A DNA stretch of 64,000 nt from Pseudovibrio sp000156235 (GCF_000156235.1 NZ_DS996814.1:119528-183527), one strand, 5' to 3'; shown: positions 45,359-53,690, counted from the first letter of the stretch. The notes: generated by a model not told the origin, from the sequence alone. Translations and numbers: made by a program.

Positions 45359-45712
45359 TTATGACTTGTTGTCGTTGTTTTCTTCGGCGCAGAACAACTC
45401 GAAAATCAGGTCCAGGACCCTTTGTGCGCGCTCATCTTTGAGGCTGTAGTAGACTGCCTTTCCGTCCCTTCGGCAATTTACCAGACCGTCCAAGCGTAAT
45501 CGTGCAAGCTGTTGACTGACCGCAGACTGACGAGACGACAGAAGCTGCTCCAGCTCTGTTACTGACTTTTCGCCGGTAACGAGATGACACAGGATCATCA
45601 ATCGGCCTTCGTGTGTCAATGCTTTCAGGAAATCAGTTGCATCCTTGGCATGGTTGACCATGCGTTCGATGTCTTCTTCTTTCATCCCACGTTCGATCAT
45701 GGGTATAGCCAT
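45359..45712 (-). CDS. soxR: ArsR-family persulfide-responsive repressor (SoxR/SqrR/BigR type)
   Basis: This 117-aa winged-helix repressor has the ArsR recognition helix SSRQSAVSQQLARLRLDGLV. Cysteines lie at 42 (LMILCHLV), 80 and 108 (ELFCAEE). C42 and C108 are 66 residues apart, the same spacing as C41/C107 of Rhodobacter SqrR, which form a tetrasulfide bridge on sensing sulfane sulfur. It should repress the sox operons until sulfide or thiosulfate appears. It is not the redox [2Fe-2S] SoxR of enterobacteria. An ATTC-N6-GAAT palindrome at 45733-45746 lies about 20 bp upstream and may allow autoregulation. Confidence 0.9.
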   Translation of the reverse strand: MAIPMIERGMKEEDIERMVNHAKDATDFLKALTHEGRLMILCHLVTGEKSVTELEQLLSSRQSAVSQQLARLRLDGLVNCRRDGKAVYYSLKDERAQRVLDLIFELFCAEENNDNKS

Positions 45713-45732
45713 TAAACCAGATCCTGCACAAC

Positions 45733-45785
45733 ATTCGGAACGGAATGAGCAAGGTCAGCTATAGTTGAAAAAATTAAAGCTGACC
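45733..45785 (-). promoter_or_regulatory. Palindromes upstream of soxR
   Basis: Two inverted repeats lie before soxR. ATTC-GGAACG-GAAT at 45733-45746 resembles the SoxR operator but has a 6-nt spacer. GGTCAGCT (45753-45760) pairs with AGCTGACC (45778-45785) across 17 nt. Either could be an autoregulatory site; the second could also be the end of the upstream transcript. Confidence 0.4.
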
Positions 45786-45858
45786 CTGGAGCACACCTAT
45801 TGAGTGGTGGCATACGCTGAATGCAATCGTTTTTCAACCATTGCACTGCGAATACCTC

Positions 45859-46365
45859 TTAGAAGTCGAGCAAATCCGAGATTTCCTCTAGGCCACTTTG
45901 GGCACATTCTTCATCAATTTTTGGAGAGGGTGCTCCGGAAACACCAATTCCCCCAACGATAGCTCCGGCAGATTCGATCGGAAGACCTCCACCCAGCGCA
46001 ACGGCACCTGGAATGTCACGCAGGCCTGCGGAGAGGTTGCCAGCCTTAATCTCTTCCTGAATTTCCAGAGTGGATCCGCGGAAGCTGACTGCTGTCCATG
46101 CTTTGCCACGTGCTGTGTTGACAGTGTGGACGCCAGCGTAGCGGTCGCGAATGGCTGACTGTGTCTGACCAAAGCGGTCCACCACGACAGCAGAGATCTG
46201 ATAGCCGCCCTCACGGCAGGCTTCCATGGTGGCGACTGCAAGCTTCATTGCGATTTCCGGCTTCAGAGATTTGAAGCTGACAAAGGCAGATTCATCTTCT
46301 GCCTGCGCAACGCTGAAACCTGCGGACATGACAAGCAAAGCCGCCCCTGTGATGAATGATTTCAT
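45859..46365 (-). CDS. Periplasmic GlcG/HbpS-family (DUF336) heme-binding-type protein
   Basis: This 168-aa protein has a signal peptide (MKSFITGAALLVMSAGFSVAQA) and a GlcG/HbpS domain with ISAVVVDRFGQTQSAIRDRYAGVHTVNTARGKA (outline) and the glycine-rich VALGGGLPIESAGAIVGGIGVSGAP in part. The family binds heme or cobalamin and includes redox-stress partners. Its function in sulfur oxidation is not established; a role in heme supply for the Sox cytochromes or in stress protection is speculative. The ATG at 46365 has GGGAGAAC upstream. It lies between soxR and soxS on the same strand. Confidence 0.8.
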   Translation of the reverse strand: MKSFITGAALLVMSAGFSVAQAEDESAFVSFKSLKPEIAMKLAVATMEACREGGYQISAVVVDRFGQTQSAIRDRYAGVHTVNTARGKAWTAVSFRGSTLEIQEEIKAGNLSAGLRDIPGAVALGGGLPIESAGAIVGGIGVSGAPSPKIDEECAQSGLEEISDLLDF

Positions 46366-46388
46366 GGAGTTCTCCCAACTGAATAGAG

Positions 46389-46406
46389 CCCCGGACTTGT
46401 CCGGGG
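46389..46406 (-). other. Hairpin between soxS and the HbpS-type gene
   Basis: CCCCGGAC-TT-GTCCGGGG is an 8-bp perfect GC-rich stem with a 2-nt loop in the 65-bp gap after soxS. No T-tract follows on the minus strand, so it may stabilise or attenuate the transcript rather than end it. Confidence 0.6.
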
Positions 46407-46430
46407 AAGATGAAATTCTTTTCAATATTG

Positions 46431-46790
46431 TTATTGAGCTGACTGAAGCATCTGGTTCAGGGCGGGGTAGAAGAAGTCTTCTCCCGGGTAGCCTTCAATC
46501 CGCTGGACTTCGGCACCGTCAATCAAAAGAATAAAGGTTGGCGTGAAGCGCGCTTTGCTTTTCAGCGACACGCCCTTTGGGAGCGGATCATCGATGTCCA
46601 TGCGCATCAAAGGGGCCTTTCGCCCCTCCTCTGTTTTGCTATAGGCACCGCCGATTTCATCTTCCCAGCGCTCACACCAAGGACAGATTTCGTCCTCTAC
46701 CAGCAGCAGTTTTGTCTCTGCGCTGGCTACCTGAGCACTGCTGAATGTAAGGGCGAGAATGACAAATGAGATCCAACCAAAATTGCTCAT
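46431..46790 (-). CDS. soxS: Periplasmic thioredoxin SoxS
   Basis: This 119-aa protein has a signal peptide (residues 1-24) and a thioredoxin-like fold with CPWC in VEDEICPWCERWE and a cis-Pro block RFTPTFILL. SoxS keeps the SoxY substrate-carrier cysteine reduced and the Sox system active. I chose the ATG at 46790; a TTG at 46808 would intrude into the soxV-side promoter region. It is transcribed away from soxV, with the shared control region at 46791-46868. Confidence 0.88.
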   Translation of the reverse strand: MSNFGWISFVILALTFSSAQVASAETKLLLVEDEICPWCERWEDEIGGAYSKTEEGRKAPLMRMDIDDPLPKGVSLKSKARFTPTFILLIDGAEVQRIEGYPGEDFFYPALNQMLQSAQ

Positions 46791-46831
46791 GATATCCACG
46801 ATTGACAATTTAAAATCTATGATATCTAAAT

Positions 46832-46847
46832 ATTCTAATAATAGAAT
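46832..46847. promoter_or_regulatory. SoxR operator ATTC-N8-GAAT in the soxS-soxV intergenic region
   Basis: A perfect palindrome, ATTCTA-ATAA-TAGAAT, matches ATTC-N8-GAAT, the sequence I recall for SqrR-type repressors. It lies between the divergent soxS and soxV genes. Confidence 0.7.
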
Positions 46848-46868
46848 GTGTTTTTAGCAAGTGCCCAT

Positions 46869-47606
46869 ATGTATCCAGATCTAACTATAATCGCTGCGGG
46901 AAGTGCGGGTCTTCTCTCGTTTCTCTCGCCCTGTATTTTGCCCATTGTTCCGTTCTACCTTTGCTACATTGCCGGCATTGGAATGAACGAACTTTCCGGT
47001 GATGGGGTTACGCCTGCCATTCAACGACGCGTTGTTTTTACGTCGTTTTTCTTTGCTGCAGGCATCCTCACAATCTTCGTTGGCCTTGGTGCAACGGCAA
47101 CCGTTTTCGGTCAACTGCTGCGTGACTGGTTTGATGTGCTGCGCTACATCGCGGCGGCGGTGATCTTTATTCTGGGGCTGCATTTTGTCGGCATCATCCG
47201 GCTCAATCTGCTGCTGAGAGAAGCACGATTGGACAGCTCTTCTGCCCCTGCGGGAATCATCGGCGCGTATCTCGTCGGGCTGGCGTTTGCCTTTGGCTGG
47301 ACCCCGTGTGTTGGTCCTGTTCTGGCAACCATTTTGTTTACCGCTGGTGCCAGTGATGACGTTTCTCAGGGCATGTTGCTGCTGTTTGCTTATGGCGTTG
47401 GCATGACGCTGCCGTTCATTCTGGCAGCTGTGTTTTCAAAACCATTTTTGAGCTTCATGGGCCGTTTTCGAAAGTATCTCGGTGCGATCGAAAAAGGCAT
47501 GGGCGTTCTTTTGATTGTTTTTGCGGTGTTGATTGGGACGAACACCGTTTCCTGGATTGCAGAGCAGATGATCGAGTATGCGCCAGGACTGACATCTTTA
47601 AGCTGA
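46869..47606 (+). CDS. soxV: CcdA-like membrane protein SoxV
   Basis: This 245-aa protein has six membrane helices and the DsbD/CcdA signature with cysteines in FLSPCILPIVPFYL and GWTPCVGPVL. It carries reductant from cytoplasmic thioredoxin across the membrane to periplasmic SoxW/SoxS. The start is ATG 46869; a GTG at 46848 abuts the operator and is less likely. It is the first gene of the rightward sox operon. Confidence 0.9.
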   Translation: MYPDLTIIAAGSAGLLSFLSPCILPIVPFYLCYIAGIGMNELSGDGVTPAIQRRVVFTSFFFAAGILTIFVGLGATATVFGQLLRDWFDVLRYIAAAVIFILGLHFVGIIRLNLLLREARLDSSSAPAGIIGAYLVGLAFAFGWTPCVGPVLATILFTAGASDDVSQGMLLLFAYGVGMTLPFILAAVFSKPFLSFMGRFRKYLGAIEKGMGVLLIVFAVLIGTNTVSWIAEQMIEYAPGLTSLS

Positions 47607-47667
47607 GGCGTGCCTGTTTCTGAGGCCCTGCCGGGTCTTGCGGACAGGTACGTTATGGGAGGGATCG

Positions 47668-48240
47668 ATGCTTAAGAAATTTGTGCTTGCTGCTGCGATG
47701 GTATTCGCCAGCATGACTATGAGCTTTGCTGAGGTTGGAGAGGACGGTCTTCACAAACAGCCATGGCTCCGCCTTACCTTCAAAGACCTGAGAGAAGACC
47801 TTGCCGCTGCCAATGAAGAAGGCAAACGCATGGTTATTCTCTTTGAGCAACGCGGCTGCATCTACTGCTCGCGTTTGCATGAGAATGTCTTTAGCGACGG
47901 GGAGGTTCGCAAGTTCATCGAAGACAACTACTTCGTGGTACAGATGAACCTGTTTGGCGATGAAGAGGTGACGGACTTCGACGGGGAAGTTCAAACCGAA
48001 AAAAACATCGCCCGCAGATGGGGCGTTGTGTTCACCCCGACCTTCCTGTTCCTGCCTGAAGAGGTGGAGGATGGCAAAACAGCAGGCACTGCATCCGTGC
48101 AGACCATGCCGGGTTCATTTGGCAAATGGACCACGCTGAACATGCTTCGCTGGGTCAAACAGAAGGGCTATGAGGGCGATGAACATTTTCAAAAATTTCA
48201 TGCTCGTGAATTTTTGAAACAAAAAGCAGCCTCAGAATAG
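47668..48240 (+). CDS. soxW: Periplasmic thioredoxin SoxW
   Basis: This 190-aa protein has a signal peptide (LKKFVLAAAMVFASMTMSFA) and a thioredoxin-like domain with active site CIYC in FEQRGCIYCSRLH and a cis-Pro block FTPTFLFL. It takes electrons from SoxV and reduces periplasmic Sox partners. The ATG at 47668 has GGGAGGG; the ORF upstream of it is not homologous. Confidence 0.9.
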   Translation: MLKKFVLAAAMVFASMTMSFAEVGEDGLHKQPWLRLTFKDLREDLAAANEEGKRMVILFEQRGCIYCSRLHENVFSDGEVRKFIEDNYFVVQMNLFGDEEVTDFDGEVQTEKNIARRWGVVFTPTFLFLPEEVEDGKTAGTASVQTMPGSFGKWTTLNMLRWVKQKGYEGDEHFQKFHAREFLKQKAASE

Positions 48241-48283
48241 CGTTTTCACTCAATTAGTTAGACTAAGGTTCATATATTAACAT

Positions 48284-48299
48284 ATTCAATTATGTGAAT
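48284..48299. promoter_or_regulatory. SoxR operator ATTC-N8-GAAT upstream of soxX
   Basis: The second exact ATTC-N8-GAAT (spacer AATTATGT) lies 69 bp before the soxX start. A weak promoter (TTGAGT at 48306, 17 nt, TAGCAT at 48329) lies just past it. This would give soxX-F its own SoxR-controlled promoter inside the cluster. Confidence 0.65.
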
Positions 48300-48368
48300 T
48301 TTAAGTTGAGTGTTTCTACGTACCTGAGTAGCATAAAAATATTGAATCGCTGTAATTGGGAGGGAGCA

Positions 48369-48827
48369 ATGAAGGCGATTGCCAAAACTATAGCGGCTGC
48401 AACGCTGCTAATTTCTGGGAGTGCCGTTGCCGGGGTTGTTGCTCCAGGTGACGTTCAATTTGTCGAGGCAGCAGTGCCGGTCTCCTTGACCGGTGTTGCA
48501 GGTGATCCGGCCAAAGGACGGGAATGGTTCGCCAATCGCAAGCTGGGTAACTGCCTTGCCTGCCACGCCAATGATGATCTTGCTGAAGAGCAGTTCCACG
48601 GAGAGATAGGTCCGTACCTTGAGGGTATCGGAGACACCTATACCGAAGCAGAACTGCGGGCGATTGTCATCAACTCGAAGGAAGTCTTCGGGGATGCGAC
48701 GATCATGCCTGCCTTCTACAAGACTGATGGTTTGAACCGCGTGGCAAAGAAGTTTGCGGGAAAGACAATTCTTTCAGCCGAACAAGTTGAAGACATCGTC
48801 GCTTATCTGGCGACGTTGAAGGAATAG
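48369..48827 (+). CDS. soxX: Monoheme cytochrome c SoxX
   Basis: This 152-aa protein has a signal peptide (KAIAKTIAAATLLISGSAVAG) and one heme site, CLACH, in KLGNCLACHAND. The distal Met ligand is likely in IMPAFYKTDGL. With SoxA it forms SoxAX, which attaches thiosulfate to the SoxY cysteine. The ATG at 48369 has GGGAGGGAG upstream; the longer frame is not homologous. Confidence 0.93.
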   Translation: MKAIAKTIAAATLLISGSAVAGVVAPGDVQFVEAAVPVSLTGVAGDPAKGREWFANRKLGNCLACHANDDLAEEQFHGEIGPYLEGIGDTYTEAELRAIVINSKEVFGDATIMPAFYKTDGLNRVAKKFAGKTILSAEQVEDIVAYLATLKE

Positions 48828-48892
48828 GCAGGATTGCCCTGGGTGTGCTGCGGTCCTGATCGGTCGCGCACCACACTCAAAATTATTGCTCA

Positions 48893-48939
48893 AGCGTATC
48901 GTTTGCCGAACCATTCTTCGCGCTTTCCGGCGATACGCT
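48893..48939. repeat. Palindromic repeat between soxX and soxY
   Basis: AGCGTATCG (48893-48901) and CGATACGCT (48931-48939) are perfect 9-bp arms around an inner CCGAA...TCCGG. It resembles the palindromic half of the RIME-like element at 27673-27717. As an RNA hairpin it lies in the soxX-soxY gap, 4 nt before the soxY ribosome-binding site. Confidence 0.6.
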
Positions 48940-48953
48940 CCAAGGAGGACTTT

Positions 48954-49394
48954 TTGAAAATGACTGTTACCAGACGTGAAGCGCTTGGTCTTGCAGTAGG
49001 AGGCGCAGCAGCCCTAACGACACTGCGCTTTACCGCGCCAGCTTTCGCAGCAGGCAACGCTGTTGAAGATGCAATTCTGGAGTTCACCGGCGGTGCAACG
49101 CCAGGAAGAGGTGACATCACCATTGGCGCACCAGAGATTGCCGAGAACGGAAACACTGTTCCGATTGAAGTCTCCGCGCCGGGGGCTGCCTCCATCATGC
49201 TGCTTGCAGCTGGCAACCCAAGCCCGGGTGTTGCGACCTTCCACTTCAGCGCCCTTTCCGGCGCTCAGGAAGCCAAGACCCGTATTCGCCTTGCGAAAAC
49301 ACAGGACATTATCGCTGTTGCGAAGATGCAGGACGGTTCTGCCATCACAACCAAGCGCAGTGTCAAAGTCACCATTGGTGGCTGTGGCGGTTAA
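48954..49394 (+). CDS. soxY: Thiosulfate carrier subunit SoxY
   Basis: This protein of about 146 aa has a Tat-type leader (TRREALGLAVGGAAAL) and the SoxY domain, ending in the GGCGG swinging arm whose cysteine carries the sulfur intermediate. With SoxZ it forms the carrier on which all Sox enzymes act. The start is TTG 48954 (AGGAGG 5 nt upstream) or ATG 48960, two codons on. Confidence 0.95.
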   Translation: MKMTVTRREALGLAVGGAAALTTLRFTAPAFAAGNAVEDAILEFTGGATPGRGDITIGAPEIAENGNTVPIEVSAPGAASIMLLAAGNPSPGVATFHFSALSGAQEAKTRIRLAKTQDIIAVAKMQDGSAITTKRSVKVTIGGCGG

Positions 49395-49418
49395 TCAGAA
49401 AGGCATCGGGAAAACAAC

Positions 49419-49748
49419 ATGGCAAAGGTTAAACCACGCGTAAAAGTGCCTAAGAAGGCAAGCGCCAACGAGGTCGTGACCATCAAGACACTGATCTCGC
49501 ACCCAATGGAATCCGGTCAGCGTAAGGACAAGAAAACCGGCGAGGCCATTCCACGGAAGATCATCAATAAGTTTGCGGCCACCTTTAATGGCGAGCCAGT
49601 GTTCATGGCAAACATTGAGCCATCCGTTTCTGCAAACCCATACATCGAATTTCAGATGCGGGTGCCAGAGTCCGGTTCAGTTCGCTTTGAATGGACTGAT
49701 GATGATGGCTCCGTCTACGACTTGGAAAAGAAGATCACGGTAGCCTAA
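49419..49748 (+). CDS. soxZ: Sulfur carrier partner SoxZ
   Basis: This 109-aa protein has no signal peptide and is probably co-exported with Tat-borne SoxY. The SoxZ immunoglobulin-like fold is recognisable from the TLISHPMESGQRKDKKTGEAIP block in part and from VRFEWTDDDGSVYD. It follows soxY by 24 bp in the operon. Confidence 0.95.
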   Translation: MAKVKPRVKVPKKASANEVVTIKTLISHPMESGQRKDKKTGEAIPRKIINKFAATFNGEPVFMANIEPSVSANPYIEFQMRVPESGSVRFEWTDDDGSVYDLEKKITVA

Positions 49749-49775
49749 CGAGCCATTCTTTGGGAGGAGAAGGGT

Positions 49776-50618
49776 ATGAAAAGGACGGTTTCTATACTCG
49801 CTGGGGGGCTTCTCTGTGGCGTACTTAGCACAGCTGCACTTGCCGATGACGGACGCGAACTTGTCATCGACGGGGAGACCATAGCAACAACAGCAGTCGC
49901 AGCGGATGACCATCCGCTGGACGAGATCATTTCCGGCTGGCGGTTCCGCTCCGCTGAAACTCAGGCGCTGCAGATGGATGATTTTGAAAATCCTGCGTTT
50001 GTGGCCATTGAGTATGCAGAGGAGATTTGGGAGACACCTGCCGGGACATCCAACAAGTCCTGCGCGGATTGTCATGGGGATGCAGACAGCTTTGCTGGTT
50101 TGCGCACCAAGCTGCCGCGCTGGAATGACGAGATGGGCAAGCCTGCCACGATGGAAATGCTGATCAATGCTTCCATCGAAACGCATCAGGGAGCCGAACC
50201 ATGGAAATGGGAAAGCGCCGAGATGCTGGCGATGACGGCCATGATCGGGTTGCAATCCCGCGGCATGCCGGTTGCTTTGGAGACCGATGGCCCGATGGCT
50301 GATTGGATCAAGAAGGGTGAAGAGCTTTACTACACCCGGGTTGGCCTGCTGAATATGGCTTGTGCCAACTGCCATGAAGACAACTACGGCAACATGATCC
50401 GCGCTGACCATTTGAGTCAGGGGCAGATCAACGGCTTCCCGGTGTATCGCCTCAAATGGGGTGGTCTGGGCTCCATTCACCGCCGCTTCAAAGGCTGTAT
50501 GGATCAGGTGCGTGCTGAACCTTACAAGCGCGGCAGTGATGAGTTTATTGCCCTTGAAGCTTACGTGGCTTCTCGCGGAATGGGACTTTCAGTCGAAACC
50601 CCATCCGTTCGTAACTAA
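49776..50618 (+). CDS. soxA: Diheme cytochrome c SoxA
   Basis: This 280-aa protein has a signal peptide and two heme motifs, CADCH (SNKSCADCHGD) and CANCH (NMACANCHEDN), so it is of the diheme SoxA type. The active-site cysteine that ligates the second heme is in RFKGCMDQVRAEP. With SoxX it oxidatively couples thiosulfate to SoxYZ. An unusual 27-nt hairpin follows its stop. Confidence 0.95.
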   Translation: MKRTVSILAGGLLCGVLSTAALADDGRELVIDGETIATTAVAADDHPLDEIISGWRFRSAETQALQMDDFENPAFVAIEYAEEIWETPAGTSNKSCADCHGDADSFAGLRTKLPRWNDEMGKPATMEMLINASIETHQGAEPWKWESAEMLAMTAMIGLQSRGMPVALETDGPMADWIKKGEELYYTRVGLLNMACANCHEDNYGNMIRADHLSQGQINGFPVYRLKWGGLGSIHRRFKGCMDQVRAEPYKRGSDEFIALEAYVASRGMGLSVETPSVRN

Positions 50619-50626
50619 GCGATTTT

Positions 50627-50653
50627 GGAGGTTGCTCATATGTAGCAACCTCC
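50627..50653 (+). other. Hairpin between soxA and soxB
   Basis: GGAGGTTGCT (50627-50636) and AGCAACCTCC (50644-50653) are a 10-bp perfect stem with a 7-nt loop, 50 bp before soxB. There is no T-tract, which fits stabilisation or attenuation within the operon. Confidence 0.65.
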
Positions 50654-50702
50654 TGATCTAAAACAATTTTCGAAATTCATATAACCTACGGAGGGTGCGG
50701 AG

Positions 50703-52385
50703 ATGATCTCGCGCCGTGATTTCTTGCAGGCTGGTGTCGCTGCAGCCGCGATTTTTGGAGCTGGTAATTTTCCAGTTCTGGCCGCGCGTCAGGCCCTGAC
50801 GCAGAACCAACTTCTGGACTTCAAAACCACCGGCAATGTGACCATCATCCACTTTACAGATTGTCATGCGCAGGTGAAGCCGATCTGGTTCCGCGAGCCC
50901 TCCGTGAACATTGGTGTGGGTGCGCAGAAAGGTTTGCTGCCGCATATCACCGGGCAAGATCTTCTGAATGCATTCAACTACCAGACTGGCACACCGGAAG
51001 CCTATGCGCTGACCTCCGAGGACTTTGTTTCGCTGGCGCGCAGCTACGGCAAGATGGGCGGGTTGGACCGGGTGTCCACCATCGTGAAGGCGATCCGCTC
51101 GGAGCGACCGGATGCGCTGTTCCTGGATGGCGGGGATACCTGGCACGGTTCCATGACGGCGCTGAAGACAGATGGTCAGGACATGGTGAACCTGATGAAC
51201 GCACTGAACCCGGATGCGATGACCTCGCACTGGGAGTTCACCTACGGCATTGATCGGGTGAACGAGATCGTTGAAGAACTGCCCTTCCCGTTCCTGGGAG
51301 CCAACATCTTTGACAATGAGTGGGATGAACCGGCGTTTGAGCCCTACAAGATTTTTGAGCGTGGCGGGGCCAAGGTTGCCGTGATTGGTCAGGCTTTCCC
51401 GTACATGCCGATTGCTAATCCGGGCTGGATGTTCCCGAACCTTTCCTTCGGTATTCGCGAGGCGCGCATTCAGGAGATGGTGGAGGAAGTGAAGCAGGAA
51501 GGCGCTGATGTTGTTGTCCTGCTCAGCCACAATGGCTTTGACGTAGACCGCAAGGTGGCGCAGCAGGTTTCCGGCATTGATGTGATCCTGAGCGGTCACA
51601 CCCATGATGCGGTGCCGGAGCCGGTGAAGGTTGGCAAGACCATGATCATCGCGTCCGGTTCCAACGGCAAGTTTGTCTCCCGTCTGGATCTGGACGTGGA
51701 CAAGAACGGCATCAAAGACTTCACCTACAAGCTAATCCCGGTGTTCTCCGATGTGATCGATCCAGACACTGAGATGGCAGCTCTGATTGAGAAAGAGCGC
51801 GCACCGTTCAAGGAGGAGCTGGAAGAAGTCATCGGCACCACCGACAGCCTGCTTTATCGCCGCGGTAACTTCAACGGCACATGGGATGATCTGATCTGTC
51901 AGGCGTTGATTGAGGAACGGGATGCAGACATCGCACTGTCTCCGGGCTTCCGTTGGGGACCATCCCTGCTGCCGGGCGACAACATCACCCGCGAAGACAT
52001 CCACAACGCCACCAGCATGACCTATCCGAATGCGTATCGCACCGAGATGACCGGTCAATACCTGCATGAAATTCTGGAGGACGTGGCCGACAACCTGTTC
52101 AACCCGGATCCGTATTACCAGCAGGGTGGTGACATGGTTCGCGTGGGCGGCATGGGCTACTCCATCGACGTTTCCAAGCCCGTGGGTGAGCGCGTTTCCA
52201 ACATGACGCTGCTGAAGACCGGCGAGACCATTGATCCTGCCAAGACCTATGTGGTTTCGGGTTGGGCCTCTGTTGGAGAGGACACCGAAGGGCCTGAGAT
52301 CTGGCAGGTGGTTGAAGATTACATCAGCCGCAAAGGCACCATCACAATGGACCCCAACTCTACGGTTCGTGTCACAGGCGTGTGA
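50703..52385 (+). CDS. soxB: SoxB sulfate thiohydrolase
   Basis: This 560-aa enzyme has a Tat leader with SRRDFLQAGVAAAAIFGAG and the metallophosphoesterase metal sites (TDCHAQ, GGDTWHGS, SHNGFD, GHTHDAV) for a di-manganese centre, then the 5'-nucleotidase-like C-terminal domain. It hydrolyses sulfate off the SoxY-bound thiosulfonate. Length and motifs match SoxB. Confidence 0.96.
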   Translation: MISRRDFLQAGVAAAAIFGAGNFPVLAARQALTQNQLLDFKTTGNVTIIHFTDCHAQVKPIWFREPSVNIGVGAQKGLLPHITGQDLLNAFNYQTGTPEAYALTSEDFVSLARSYGKMGGLDRVSTIVKAIRSERPDALFLDGGDTWHGSMTALKTDGQDMVNLMNALNPDAMTSHWEFTYGIDRVNEIVEELPFPFLGANIFDNEWDEPAFEPYKIFERGGAKVAVIGQAFPYMPIANPGWMFPNLSFGIREARIQEMVEEVKQEGADVVVLLSHNGFDVDRKVAQQVSGIDVILSGHTHDAVPEPVKVGKTMIIASGSNGKFVSRLDLDVDKNGIKDFTYKLIPVFSDVIDPDTEMAALIEKERAPFKEELEEVIGTTDSLLYRRGNFNGTWDDLICQALIEERDADIALSPGFRWGPSLLPGDNITREDIHNATSMTYPNAYRTEMTGQYLHEILEDVADNLFNPDPYYQQGGDMVRVGGMGYSIDVSKPVGERVSNMTLLKTGETIDPAKTYVVSGWASVGEDTEGPEIWQVVEDYISRKGTITMDPNSTVRVTGV

Positions 52386-52424
52386 GGCGATCCCCTTTAG
52401 ATTTTGAGATGACGAGTAATTGAC

Positions 52425-53690
52425 ATGAGTGAAAGACTAAAGTCACCTACCCGCCGAAACCTCCTGAAAGGCGGGGCCTTGCTGAGTGGAGCTGCCTTGA
52501 CTGGCGCTGCGCTTCCGGCCCGGGCAGATGATCCGGCCATCACCAATCTGCAGCCCTGGATGCAGGAGCTGGGCGATGGTGTGGACGCGATGCCTTATGG
52601 CATGCCCTCCAAGTTTGAGGCGCATGTGAAGCGGCGCACCGTGGAGTGGCTCACCGCTGATCGCGTCAGCTCCATCAACTTCACCCCGCTGCACGAGCTG
52701 GACGGCATCATCACCCCGAACGGCCTGTGCTTTGAACGCCACCACGGCGGCGTGGCGCATGTTGATCCCGCACAGCACCGCCTGATGATCAACGGTCTGG
52801 TGGACAAAGAGCTTGTCTTCACCATGGAAGACATTATGCGCTTCCCGCGTGAGAACCGGGTGTACTTTCTGGAATGCGCCGCCAACTCCGGCATGGAGTG
52901 GCGCGGGGCTCAGCTCAACGGCTGTCAGTTCACGCATGGCATGATCCACAACGTGATGTACACCGGCGTTCCATTGCGCTTGCTGCTGGAAGAAGCCGGG
53001 CTGAAGACCAACGCCAAGTGGTTGATGCCAGAAGGTGCTGATGCCTCTGCCATGACCCGCTCCATTCCTTTGCAGAAAGCCCTCGACGACTGTCTGGTCG
53101 CCTTCAAGATGAACGGTGAAGCGCTGCGTCCTGAGCAAGGCTATCCGCTGCGTCTGGTGGTTCCGGGCTGGGAAGGCAATATGTGGATCAAGTGGCTGCG
53201 CCGCATCGAGGTGGGCGATGAGCCATGGCATCACCGCGAAGAGACTTCCAAGTACACCGACCTGATGGAGAATGGTAAGGCGCGACGGTTTACGTGGGAA
53301 ATGGACTGTAAGTCCGTCATCACCAACCCGAGCCCGCAGGCCCCTATCCTGCACAAGAGCGGCCATACCATCATCTCCGGTCTGGCGTGGTCCGGGCGCG
53401 GCACCATTCCTCGTGTGGACATTACGCTGGACGGCGGCAAGAACTGGCATGCGGCCAGAATGGACGGCCCAAGCTTCGACAAGTCCATGCACCGCTTCTA
53501 TTTCGAGTTCGACTGGGATGGAAAGCCACTGCTGCTGCAATCCCGCGCGCACGATTCCACCGGCTACGTACAGCCAACAAAAGATGAACTTCGCGCTGTT
53601 CGCGGCGAAAACTCCATCTACCACAACAACGGAATCCACACCTGGTACGTTGGCGAAAATGGTGAGGCGGAAAATGTTGAAATTTCTTAG
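52425..53690 (+). CDS. soxC: Sulfur dehydrogenase molybdenum subunit SoxC
   Basis: This 421-aa sulfite-oxidase-type molybdopterin protein has a Tat leader (TRRNLLKGGALLSGAAL). The Mo-ligating cysteine is in VYFLECAANSGMEW. The dimerisation domain follows (GLAWSGRGTIPRVDITLDGG). With SoxD it oxidises the persulfide left on SoxY, giving the full eight-electron pathway without sulfur globules. Its last 17 bp overlap soxD. Confidence 0.95.
   Translation: MSERLKSPTRRNLLKGGALLSGAALTGAALPARADDPAITNLQPWMQELGDGVDAMPYGMPSKFEAHVKRRTVEWLTADRVSSINFTPLHELDGIITPNGLCFERHHGGVAHVDPAQHRLMINGLVDKELVFTMEDIMRFPRENRVYFLECAANSGMEWRGAQLNGCQFTHGMIHNVMYTGVPLRLLLEEAGLKTNAKWLMPEGADASAMTRSIPLQKALDDCLVAFKMNGEALRPEQGYPLRLVVPGWEGNMWIKWLRRIEVGDEPWHHREETSKYTDLMENGKARRFTWEMDCKSVITNPSPQAPILHKSGHTIISGLAWSGRGTIPRVDITLDGGKNWHAARMDGPSFDKSMHRFYFEFDWDGKPLLLQSRAHDSTGYVQPTKDELRAVRGENSIYHNNGIHTWYVGENGEAENVEIS

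Noticed and set aside
53272..53673. Possible 134-residue N-terminal extension of SoxD
   Set aside because: It runs within soxC in another frame, and the signal peptide of SoxD begins at the ATG at 53674.
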